Assembly (NCBI RefSeq): GCF_000346465.2
Contig: NC_034010.1
Span: forward strand, 12,786,392-12,850,391
Source of the DNA: Prunus persica
Lineage: Eukaryota > Streptophyta > Magnoliopsida > Rosales > Rosaceae
DNA: 64,000 nucleotides
Reading direction: 5' to 3'
Positions 1 through 10,470 of the stretch are shown here, piece after piece. The number at the start of each line of letters is the position of its first letter. Positions within the stretch are counted from its first letter, which is position 1. The position numbers were made by a program, and so were the translations under genes. Below the pieces are notes generated by a model that did no database searches, was not told the DNA's origin, and saw nothing but the letters and a program-made list of their open reading frames with translations.

Positions 1-1
1 G

Positions 2-1930
2 ACAGAACCAACCAGCACGACAACAATCTCTGATGATTCAAAGTCTGGTCGAGGTATGAGCACAATGCCTCGTGTTGTGAAGAGAAAACTTCAGAAACTC
101 AGGCCAATTGTTGAGTACAATAAAAGGGGGAAAGGAATTGGCCAAGCACATAGTGAGATGCAGTCCTACATTGGTGTGTTGGCACGCTCCAGAGTTCCAC
201 TTGTGGACATGAAATGGGCACAAATCCCCAAGGATATAAAGGAGCAGATTTGGGAAGCAGTTGACATTGCTTTTGTGGTAGGTCAAGGGCAAGAACTCTG
301 TGTTAGCTTCTGCTGCCAAGAAATGGAAGGATTTCAAGTCTACACTAACGAGGCATTATATCCTTCCATACACCAATGACAGGGAGAGATTAAGCCAACC
401 CCCTGAAACATATAAATTCATAGAGAAAGCACAATGGGATGCCTTTGTAGCTTCAAGGTTATCCAAAGATTTTGAGTCTGTGCATTCTCAACATGCACAG
501 ATTAGGGAGAAACTTGAGTACAATCATCGATTGTCTCGAAAAGGATATGCTGGTTTGGAGGATCAATTGGAGGAAACCATGCCTGAGGTAGAAATTGATC
601 GATCTACCTTATGGAAGAGAGCTAGACAGGACAAACATGGTAACATCCCGGATCCAAAGGTGGCAGAGAAAGCAAAATTAATTGTAAGCCTACTGACTCT
701 GTTTTAAATTTTTATTAAACTGTGAATAATTCTTATTACGTCTTATGTTATATTTTGCGTCGTGTGAATGATATTACCACGTCGAAATTTTTTAAAAAAT
801 GTCGTTAAAGGTCTAAATCAGGAATCACTACTCTGTTTTCTGTAATTATAGCATAAGATGTCGGTGGTTCATTTTCGCGTCGTTTGTATTAAATTACTAC
901 GTCGAAATGTTTTAAACAAGGTCGTTAAAGGTGTGAATATTGAATCATCCCTCTGTTATCTGTAAATAAAGCATAAGACGTCGGTGGTTTATTCATTTCG
1001 TCGTTTTAAAAAACTAACCACGTCGGTATAACTACCGTCGTGATAAATTAAAATAACGTCGATTTATATGTTATTGCGTCGTGTGAAATTAAATAATACG
1101 TCGTTTGTATATAAATAACCGTCGTGTGTTTTTTGTTCTTACTTTTTTATATATCTTTGTTTTAGGATGAATTGCAAAAACAAGTCTCGGAAGGCAAAGT
1201 CACTGTATCTGGCAGCAATGATGTGCTGACCATGGCTTTGGGCCCCGAGCATCCAGGCAGAGTGAGAGGAGTAGGTGCTGGGATTTCACCAAGGCAATAT
1301 TTCAAGTTACCCAAACCACAGAGAGTGAGCTTTGACGACCGTTTAAAGGACAGTTTAAGAGTTCTCCTTCAAGAAGAGACTAAAAAGATGGAAGCTAAGG
1401 CAAGGGAAGAGGCTTTAAGGATGGAGGCTAGAACGAAACAATTGGTAGAGGCTGAGAGGGAGCATTTCCTGAGTCAGCTTTCCCAATTAATTCCCAATTT
1501 TGATCCAAGCATGCTTAAAGCCAGAATTAGCCAAAGTCCCAAAAATCCAATGTCTGACAAAGCAAGCTGCTCTGGAGGTGATGTGAGATCCCTACATTTT
1601 GAGGATGATACTGCCAAAAATGGAAAACATCAGGAAGAAAAGGTAACATATTTGAACTTTGAATTCTCTGTTTTTTTAAAAACTATTAGACGTCGTTATT
1701 ATTAATAAAACCGTCGTTTGAAATACATACCACGACGTTTTTAAAAATAAACCGTCGTTTGTATTTCAATACCACGTCGTATTTAGTTTACTTGTTTTAC
1801 ACGCCATTAAACGTCGTTATTTTTAAAACTTTGTGGTTTTTAGACGACGGTGTTAGTCATTCCCGACGTAATAGATGAAGAGAAGAAAGAAGAAAAACAA
1901 GATGAAAAGGAGAAAGAAGATGACGACCAG
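2..1930 (+). pseudogene. TnpA-like (Ptta/En/Spm, Transposase_24 type) exons of CACTA-1
   Basis: These are the 5' exons of a spliced gene open to the window edge. Exon A is 2-683 (donor GTAAGC), exon B 1166-1642 and exon C 1844-1930; each has a clean GT/AG border and phases that fit. Exon A encodes the conserved stretch around WAQIPKDIKEQIWEAVDIAF and KKWKDFKSTLTRHYILPYTN. Exon B carries the plant transposon motif GPEHPGRVRGVG followed by a charged coiled-coil-like stretch (KKMEAKAREEALRMEA). Exon C is very acidic/basic (EEKKEEKQDEKEKEDDDQ). In Spm the related product binds subterminal motifs; that role here is inferred. A frameshift lies near 280-310, where the frame carrying AFVVGQGQELC gives way to the frame carrying ASAAKKWKDF, so this copy is broken. 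Confidence 0.8.
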
Positions 1931-3451
1931 GTATATTCACATAACTTTGCCTTTTTTATTTGTTTTTCAAAATTTCAGACGTCGATATTTTTCTTTAAAC
2001 CGTCGTTTGTTTACAACTTAGACGGCGGAATTTTTTTCTAAGACGTAATAAATTATTCACCACGACGATTTTTTCACCGTCGTTTAAATTCTTTTCAGAC
2101 GACGTTTTATTCCTTAAACCGTCGTTTTTATTGAATTACCACGTCATTTTTTTTATTTCTTTAAACAGGTTATTAAAGTTGTTGATTATTCAAATATGGA
2201 GGCGCCATCTTCTTTAAAATCCCTTTGTCGTTATGTGAAAACGACACTCGTGCCTCAGGATAAGACCCTGCACTTCACAATTGATAAGGAGGTGTTTGGT
2301 CAAGAACGCGATACCTTCCTCCTGCCTGAAGATATTACACAATTTGCAGGCATGGAAGAAATAGGAGCTACTGTCATTGCTTTATATATGAGGTTTGTCA
2401 TTCTAAAATAATACGTCGTTGGTTTATTTATTGCGTCGTCTTAACTAACTAACCATGTCGTTAGTAGTACCGTCGTGATAAATATATTATAACGTCGTTG
2501 TCTATTTCAGTACGTCGTATGAAATTTTATAATACGTCGTTTTGTTATACATAACCGTCGTGTGTTTTTTTGTGCTGACTTGTTTATATTATTTTATATA
2601 TTTAGGTACTTACACGATGTTTTGAAACAAGCAAATATGTGCAGCATGGTTGGCTTTATCGACCCTGCTACAGTTAGTGCCAACTCTGGCACAATAGCTG
2701 ACAGATCACGACTGGTAGCAGCTCGACTTCAGAGGACTGACGGTGAACAGATTTTCATGATGCCTTACAATCCAGGGTTAGTCTCCTTAACAGAATTTTG
2801 TTTTTATGATTTTCAATAAATGACAGCGTATAAACTAACCACGTCGGTGTTTTATTTTATTGAGTCGTTTGAAACTACTAACCACGTCGGTAGTTATTTA
2901 TCGTCGTGATAAATATATAATGTCGTCGATTGCTACTTTATTTCGTCGTGTGAAATATTATAATACGTCGTTTTTGTAAATAACCGTCGTTTTTATATTA
3001 ATTTTGTGCAGCCGTCATTGGATCTTGCTGATTGTAAGAGCAAAGAGAGAAACCGTCTATTTTCTGGATTCTCTGCCAGGAAATCGTGTGGTCGATGAAG
3101 AGGCCAAAAACATCGTGAACAGTGCTATAAAAATTTATAATTCTCATATAGCCAGAACAGGCCGTAAGGCAGTAATTTAGAAAACTCTGTCAGGCACACC
3201 AAAGCAACCCAGCAGTGTCGAATGCGGGTATTATGTGATGCGCTTCATGAGGGACATCATCATGGATCCTTCCTTGGCGTTTGAGAAGAAGGTAAGAAGA
3301 AATTACATTCATACATTTTACGTCGTTTTTTGTATTATCAACGACGGTCATGTAAAATTACCGTCGTTGAATAGATATACTACGTCGGTTATGGTCGTCT
3401 GTGATTGAATTTTATTTTATTTATAAACCCTAATAGTCATTGTTTATGCAG
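684..3451 (+). repeat. CGTCG/ACGTCG motif arrays inside the introns of the TnpA-Ulp1 gene
   Basis: The introns at 684-1165, 1643-1843, 1931-2168, 2393-2605, 2777-3011 and 3292-3451 all carry closely spaced CGTCG or CGACG words (for example ACCACGTCG, ACCGTCGTTTG, AATACGTCGT), roughly every 15-30 bases, in both orientations. The exons between them largely lack the word. The same word makes up the right subterminal array at 8940-10450, so the introns are built from end-type sequence. Confidence 0.9.
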
Positions 3452-3547
3452 TATGCCAAGGGAAAACAGGAAGCGCCATACCCCCAAGAAGAAATTGATG
3501 AAGTCCGGAATGAATGGGCAGAGTTTGTTTGCCTTCACCTGGAATAG
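2169..3547 (+). pseudogene. Ulp1/C48 SUMO-protease-like exons, continuous with the TnpA-like gene of CACTA-1
   Basis: Four exons (2169-2392, 2606-2776, 3012-3291, 3452-3547) join in phase with the TnpA-like exons upstream, so one transcript could encode TnpA plus protease. The cysteine-protease triad is readable: His in RHWILLIV, Asp in VYFLDSL and Cys in SSVECGYYVMRFM, in the order and spacing of the C48 (Ulp1) family. The reading ends naturally at FVCLHLE-stop (TAG 3545-3547). One in-frame TAG, near 3178, sits in the expected W of a WKTLSGTPKQP-like stretch and would remove the catalytic Cys. Ulp1-like domains are known passengers of plant CACTA and MULE elements; their role in transposition is not settled. 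Confidence 0.85.
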
Positions 3548-4690
3548 GGGAATTATTGAACACTTGATATTTATGTATAATGTACAAATTTTGTCTATAA
3601 TATATAATGTACAAATTTGTTGAGGTTTTCTTAAATTAAAAAAAAATAAACATACAAATTGCGTAACCGACGTGTAATACTTTTCCAACGACCTAATAAA
3701 GTCAAAAATTGTCGTTTTTTGTTGTTTCGTTTTAAACAAATCCGACATAAAAGGATATTTAGACGACATTCTTTGAACAATTGAGTCGTTTATGGTTTAC
3801 AACGTCTTCAATTTCTTAAGGGTTCAGGGTAGTACTTTATAACGACAGCGGTTAAGTCGTGGAATATATATTTTACGTCGGATAGTTAAATATCCGTCAT
3901 GGTTTCTCATTTAAACGACGTCATTTTAACAACTTAGTCGTCTATTGCAATTTACAACGTCTACAATTTATTAACACCGACGTGGTTTGTTGTTGTGATA
4001 AGAATATTTTATTTTTTTTATATCAAAATATTCAAAATAAATTTAAAATAAATCAGAAAAATGCAAAGTCAACTCCTATGAAGTCATTGATATATTTTCT
4101 TCCCCCTAAACCTTGAAAAAATTCATTTTGAATAACAAAAATTTAAAATGACCATCCAAAACAAAATTGTTTTGATGAGTCATAAAATCACTTCTAGTTT
4201 TATGGTTTAGGGTTTAGAGTCTAGGGTTTAGAGATTAGGGTTGTAATTTATTGGGGTTTATTTTTAAAGTATAATTTTTGGGTAGTCTAGGGTATATATT
4301 AGGCTGTAAAACCATAAACCCTTTTATAAACTTAATTTTTAAAATTATATAATTTAGTTTTAAGGGTTTAGGGTATTAATTGTTAACGACGGTGGTTGAG
4401 TCGTGGAATACATATGTTACGTCGTGCAGTAAAATATCCGACATGGTTTCTACTTTAAACGACGTCATTTTAATATGTAAGTCGTCTATTATAATTTACA
4501 ACGTTTTCAATTTCTTAACCCCGACGTGGTTTTTCAATCGTCTTTATATCAAAATATTCAAAATAAATTTAAAATTAATCCGAAAAATGAAGCGTCAAAA
4601 TAAACGGCGTTACGTTCAGTGTTTCCGTCGTGGAATATTACATTTACGTCGGTTCTTGTAGAACTTTCGCCATGGTTTTTCTTTCGACGT
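3548..4690 (+). repeat. Spacer between the two CACTA-1 genes with a ~250 bp direct duplication and motif arrays
   Basis: There is no gene here. A stretch at about 3820-4066 recurs at about 4366-4595, offset about 527 bases. Both copies start with a GGGTTYAGGG-like run, carry the same series of CGTCG words and end in the shared AT-rich block containing ATATCAAAATATTCAAAATA. Between them lie degenerate TTTAGGG-like words (4197-4250). The spacer is the upstream region of the TNP2 gene. Confidence 0.75.
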
Positions 4691-5513
4691 TTTAAAGAGC
4701 GCGCGCTTTAAAAATTTTCGCGCCCCCTAAATTTTTTTATATTTGGCTCTTATTCTTATACTTCTAACCCTGAACCCTAAAATTTTCAGATTTCGCGCAA
4801 CATAACATTTCGCTCTCTCACTTCTGCTCTAATTAAAAGTTGCACTCTCCAAGCTCCGTCGAATCTGTGAGCTCGTCCAACCTGTAAGTACAAACCCTAT
4901 CTTCCCCTTGTAAATTCATTGAATGATATTAGGTTGTTTTGTTAAAGGGTTTGAGGTATATGCTTTGCGATCTGTTAATAATGTGCTTATAGGTATGGGT
5001 TCATGGATTTTCTGTTTAATGGGTTCATGGATTACATTATCTGTTATGTTGAATTGGGAATGGATTTAATTTTGTCGGATCTTTTAATCACCCTATGTTA
5101 TGTTGAATTGGGAATGGATTTATTGTTTTCATGCTTGGTTTCATGTATATGTTGGTTTCTTGCTTGGTTTCATATATATGTTGTGTTCTTAATGGGTTTT
5201 GGGTTCTTGAAAATAAACTGAGACACGACGCATTTTTAGGCATCCGACGACGATTACACGACGGTTTATGAAAAACCGTCGTTGTATTACTTATACACGA
5301 CGGTTTTTTCATAAACCGTCGTTTGTATTACTTATATTAGACGACGTCTGTTGAAAATCCGTCGTCTATATATGCCAAATACGTCTGTTTTTGTTTAAAA
5401 CCCGTCGTCTCTGTTATGTATTACTTGCTATTAGATCTTTGTATAATCTGCTGTAGTGATGGTCATTGCCTGTATTTTCACTTTATTATAGATAATAGGT
5501 TATAGTGTCGGAG
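4690..5513 (+). promoter_or_regulatory. Probable promoter, leader exon and leader intron of CACTA-1 TNP2
   Basis: A TATA-like TTTTTTTATATTTGG lies at about 4731-4745. It is followed by a CT-rich leader typical of plant 5' UTRs (CGCTCTCTCACTTCTGCTC) that ends in a good donor, CCT|GTAAGT, at 4883/4884. The intron runs to an AG at 5491 or 5503, just before the ATG at 5514. The intron holds two copies of a GTTGAATTGGGAATGGATTT phrase and, at 5222-5400, pairs of inverted CGACGG/CCGTCG words that can fold into hairpins. Confidence 0.6.
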
Positions 5514-8500
5514 ATGGATAAGTCATGGATGCACTCGGATAGAAGATCGAAGGCATATGAGTTTGGGGTGGAAGCATTTTTGAACTTTGCTGTAGAAAAT
5601 CTTCTAACTACAACACATATTCGTTGTCCATGTGTTAAATGTGTTAATTTGAAGTTGTTTGGGGTTGGAATTATAAGGGATCACTTATACTTTAATGGAA
5701 TTGACCAAAGCTATAAGAATTGGACATTTCACGGAGAACCTTGGGAAGCAACTACTAATGCTAGTAGAAATGTTGAAGAAGATGATGGCCATAGTAGGTA
5801 CAGTTTTGTGTCTGAAGAAATTGATATGGATGATAATGATTTTGGTGATTTTGGTTCCGATCCGTATGAGTTTGCCAATGTGATTGGGGATGGAGATCAA
5901 CCAGTGTACCCTGGTTGTAGAAAGTACACGAAGTTATCGGCATTAGTGAAGTTGTATAATTTGAAGGCAAAACATGGGATGAGTGATGTCTATTTTACAG
6001 AATTATTGATACTTCAAGGCGATTTGCTTCCAGAAGGAAATACAATACCAACCTCTATGTATGAGGCTAAAAAGACTTTGTGTGCATTGGGGCTGAGTTA
6101 TGAGAAAATGCACACATGCCCCAATGATTGCATCTGTATAGGAAGGAGTATGAGGATTCTACTAATTGTCCTACTTGTGGTATCTCAAGGTGGAAGGAAG
6201 GCAAAGATTTAATCTTGAAAGAGGGTGTGCCAGCGAAGGTGGTGTGGTATTTTCCTCCAATTCCAAGGTTTAAAAGGATGTTTCAATCACATGAGACAGC
6301 TAAGAGTTTGACTTGGCATGCTGCTAGAAAATCAATTGACGGTCAGATGTCTCATCCGGCGGATTCCCCGTCTTGGAAACTTCTTGATGATAAATGGCCT
6401 GAGTTTGGTAATGAGCCGAGAAACTTGAGATTGGCTCTTTCATCTGATGGATTCAATCCCCACAGTTCTCTAAGTAGCATATATAGTTGTTGGCCGGTTA
6501 TCTTAGTTACATATAATCTCCCTCCATGGCTGTGCATGAAACGAAAGTTCATGATGTTAACCTTATTGATTTCCGGTCCTAAACAACCCGGAAATGATAT
6601 AGACGTCTACTTGGAGCCTTTGATTGATGATTTAAAATCTTTGTGGGATGGGATTAGAGGAGTGTATAATGCACATAATGGAGAATACTTTACACTCAGA
6701 GCTGCATTAATGTGGACAATTAATGATTTCCCCGCCTATGGAAACTTATCTGGTTGTGTTGTTAAAGGATATAAAGCTTGTCCAATATGCGGCGATGATA
6801 CACCTAGTCACAGGTTGAAAAATGGCCACAAAATTTGTTACATTGGGCATAGAAAATGGTTACCAATCAATCATCCATATAGGAGGCAACGTGCAGCTTT
6901 TAATGGGAAACCTGAATATGGCATACCTCCCGAGCCATTAACCGGAGAAGAAGTGCTGCATATGGTTGAAAATGGTGACAGAGTTTGTTGGAAGAAGAAA
7001 TCAATATTCTTTGATCTCGAGTATTGGAAATACCTTCCTGTGAGGCATGCCCTAGATGTTATGCACATTGAGAAGAATGTTTACGATAGTATCATTGGTA
7101 CATTGCTGGAGATCCCTGGAAAAAATAAAGATGGGATTGCTGCTCGATTAGATTTATTGAACATGGGGGTCAAAACTGATTTGCAACCCGAGTATGGAGA
7201 AAGACGTACTCGTTTGCCTCCTGGGCCTTGGAATTTGTCAAGAGCAGAGAAGAGAAAGGTTTGCAATTCTTTCTATGGTATGAAGGTCCCTGAAGGTTAT
7301 TCTTCAAATATTAAAAATCTTGTATCTTTACAAGATTCAAGACGTCTTGGCCTTAAATCACATGATTGTCATACCTTAATGCAACAATTGCTCCCTGTGG
7401 CAATTCGTTCTGTTTTGGAGAAGCCTGCAAGGTATGCAATAACTCGTTTGTGCTTCTTCTTCAATGCTATATGTGCAAAGACTGTTGATGTTTCCAAGCT
7501 AGATAAGTTGGAAGAAGATGTAGTAGTTACTCTGTGTTTGCTTGAGAAGTACTTTCCCCCTTCATTCTTTGATATCATGGTTCATCTAGTAGTACATCTT
7601 GTCGGAGAAGTTCGTCTATGTGGGCCAGTATATTTTAGGTGGATGTATCCGTTTGAAAGATATATGAAAGTGCTGAAGGGGTATGTTCAGAATCGTACTC
7701 GTCCCGAAGGTTGCATTGCTGAGCGGTATATAGCTGAAGAAGCGGTAGAGTTTTGTACTCAGCATTTATCTGATGTTAGTACAGTTGGAGTGCCTTCAAG
7801 CCAAAAGATGGGACTTTCAAAGCCATTATCAGGTTGCACAGTGAGCGTAGTTGATCAGGACCTGTTGAATCAAGCACATCTATATGTCTTGGAGAATACG
7901 GAGGAAGTCATACCTTATATCGAGTACGTATGAGTTTTATTCTTTAAGTTTCCATTTTAAATTATTTCTTATGTTTATCTTCTGTATTTGGGACCATAAT
8001 GCTTGAATTTTTCGTGTCATGTAGGCAACATATGATCCACATCAAGACTGCTTATCCAAAATTTAGAAAGAGAACAAAGTGGCTGCAGGATAAGCACAAT
8101 AGCACTTTCATTCAATGGCTACGCTTCAAGGTATATGTTGTTGAATAACATATTTCTCTTTTAATTTTCTTCTTATTTCTATGTTAGATTGAATTAAGAT
8201 ATGATTAATTTGCAGGTTCAAAGTGAACTTGAGGAAGACAATCATGGCGTATCAGAAAATTTAAGGTGGCTAGCAGCTGGTCCAAACATGGCAGTGCCAT
8301 TATATAGGAGCTATCTTATTAAAGGTATTAAATTCAATATCAAGGCACAAGATGATGTGCGGACAACTCAAAATAGTGGAGTTTATTTACTTGCACATAC
8401 CATGCAAGTTGCTAGTGCCAAGGATAAAAACCTAATTCTCTCAAATATGGGTTTCTATGGTGTCATTCAAGAAATTTGGGACCTTGACTACCAAAAGTTT

Positions 8501-8860
8501 ACAATCCCAGTCTTTAGGTGTGATTGGATAGATAGTTCTGGTCTTGTAGTCGACGAACTTGGATTTACCCTTGTAGATTTGAGTAAAATTGGACATAGGA
8601 ATGACCAATTTGTTTTGGCTTGTCAAGTCAAACAAATATTTTTTGTTGACGACCCGATGCATCGTGGTTGGTCGGTAGTGTTATCAATGCCTAATAGAGA
8701 ATATAATGATGTTATTGGTGATGAAGTCTTAGGTGATGTGATAATTGAGTGTGAGCCATTTACTAGAGGGATGCCAAATGTTGACACATTTGATGAACTG
8801 GTGGGTGAGTTAGGTGGTCAAAATATTCGAGATGGGTGTGAAGATATATGGATTGAATGA
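5514..8860 (+). pseudogene. tnp2: TNP2 transposase of CACTA-1 (Transpos_assoc, Transposase_21, DUF4218, DUF4216), one frameshift
   Basis: Three exons, 5514-7923, 8025-8130 and 8216-8860, join in phase and end at TGA 8858-8860. I chose ATG 5514 (MDKSWMHSDRRSKAYEFGV) because TNP2 proteins usually begin with an MDKSWM-like peptide. Domains in order are a Cys-rich N-terminal Transpos_assoc region (HIRCPCVKC), the Transposase_21 core with DGFNPHSS, YNLPPWLCMK and HALDVMHIEKNV, DUF4218 (YFRWMYPFERYMKVLKGYVQ) and DUF4216 in the last exon (YLIKGIKFN, FRCDWID, FFVDDPMHRGW). TNP2 is the presumed catalytic subunit that cuts element ends. The single defect is a one-base loss near 6131 (frame change between PNDCI and YRKEYEDS). 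Apart from that frameshift the reading frame is open to the stop, making it the least damaged large gene in the window. Confidence 0.9.
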
Positions 8861-10470
8861 TGCTTATGTAATTGGCAGTGTATGACATTAATTTTGTAAT
8901 ATATTGTAATGTGATTTCTTCACTTTCTACGTTCAAATAAAACACGACGTTATTGTGAACCAGTTATTCAGCATATTTACCGACGTCTTAAAGCAACGTA
9001 ACAATGAAGAACCACGACGCTATTGTGAAGCAATTATTCAGGATATCACGTCGGGGAAGGATTAAGAACCGCCATATAATTCAAAATAACACGACTCCAA
9101 TCCCATAATACCGACGTCTAAAAAACGAGATATATAATCTGAACGTTAAAAAATACGACGTCATCATACATTTTCCACGTCGCAAGTTCTTTTATAAACG
9201 AAGAGGAACGAAATGAATTCCGACGGTAATTCATTATAACCGCCGTCTAATATCAATTAAACGACGTTATTTGTAATACGGCTCTCATCATAATCAACGC
9301 CGTCTATATGTTCTGTAATACGGCTCTCATTTATTTGGAACCGACGTTGTTTAGAAGTTCAACGTCGTCTATATTAATAAGTGCGTCGTGAGTAATGAAT
9401 ACATATAAATACAACGTCGACTATATAAATACCACCGACGTTGTTTCGCATTTCAACGTCAACTATATAAATACATACGTCGTAAATAATGACACTGACA
9501 ACTATTTCCACGTCATCTTTTTTAGAAAAATCGAAGTGGAAAATTTATTTCACGACGGTTGTTTGTAAATAAGAGACGTAGTAGATTTCAATAACGTCGT
9601 CTTCTCATGTATTTAAAGACATCATATTTTTTCTTGTCGTGAAAATTATATTTAACGGCGTAGTGTTTTAGTTGTCGTCGTTGTATGTCTATCTTGCGGC
9701 CTTGTTCTTTTAATATGTGTCATATTTTTCCTTTTTAACGACGGTGATTTGTTTGAGTTGGTCGTCTATTCTCATCCTCGACTATTTTTTAGAACTTTAG
9801 CAGACTAAACACGTCTGTTTTTATTTTTTTTCGACGTTGTTTTATTTAACAACGTCTAATATTTATCGTCGTTGTTTGTTTCTGAAAATAGGACGTATAA
9901 ATTTTGTAATACGACTCTCATATATTTGTAACCGACGTTGTTTCGTTGTTCAACGTCTACTCTATAAATACATACGTCGTAAATAATGACACTGACAACT
10001 ATTTCCACGTCATCTTTTATAGAAAAATCGAAGTGGAAAATTTATTTTACGACGACTGTTTTTATATAGGCGACGTAGTAGGTATCAATAACGTCGTCTT
10101 CTAATGTATTTAAAGACGTCATATTTTTTATTGTCATGAAAATGATATTTAACGGCGTCTTATTTTAATTTTCGTCGTTGTATGTCTATCTTGCGGCCTT
10201 GTTCTGTTAATATGTGTCATATTTTTCCTTTTTAACGACGGTTTTTTTAGAGAGTTGGTCGTCTATTCTCATCCTCGACTGCTTTTTTAGATCTTTTTGC
10301 AGTACAAAGACGTCGTTTTGTATTTGTTGATAACGTTGTATATTTTAACAACGACGGTGATTTAGCGTCGTGGTTTATGAGGGAAAAGATGACGGTGGAT
10401 TCCACGACCATTGAAAAACAGAATACACGACGGTGATTTACCGTCGTCTTTTTGCTTTTTTGTAGTAGCT
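8861..10470 (+). repeat. Right subterminal motif array of CACTA-1 with a ~330 bp internal duplication
   Basis: Beyond the TNP2 stop, CGTCG/CGACG words recur densely to the element tip. A block at about 9470-9795 (with TAAATAATGACACTGACAAC and TCTATCTTGCGGCCTTGTTC) is repeated at about 9967-10292, offset 497 bases. The final 45 bases carry CACGACGGTGATTTACCGTCGT, a short palindrome, followed by CTTTTTGCTTTTTTGTAGTAG. Such arrays are the expected TnpA binding zone. Confidence 0.85.

Larger units (their letters stand above)
1..10470 (+). mobile_element. CACTA-1: En/Spm-type DNA transposon, left end outside window
   Basis: The element holds a TnpA-like/Ulp1 protease gene, then a TNP2 transposase gene, both on the plus strand. 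It ends in a 1.5 kb array of CGTCG motifs whose last bases read TTTTTTGTAGTAG, the reverse complement of a CACTACTACAAAAAA-type terminus. The last two bases, expected TG, read CT, so the tip is mutated or lost near 10468-10470. The same ACGTCG/CGTCG word recurs through introns, spacers and the right end, tying the whole stretch into one element. The left terminus and target duplication are not visible because the window opens inside the first gene. Confidence 0.88.

Noticed and set aside
684..3451. The evenly spaced CGTCG words could suggest a CRISPR-like or other array of repeats and unique spacers
   Set aside because: The repeated word is only 5-7 bases, occurs in both orientations and is irregularly spaced within plant introns and transposon ends. 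It fits subterminal transposon motifs.
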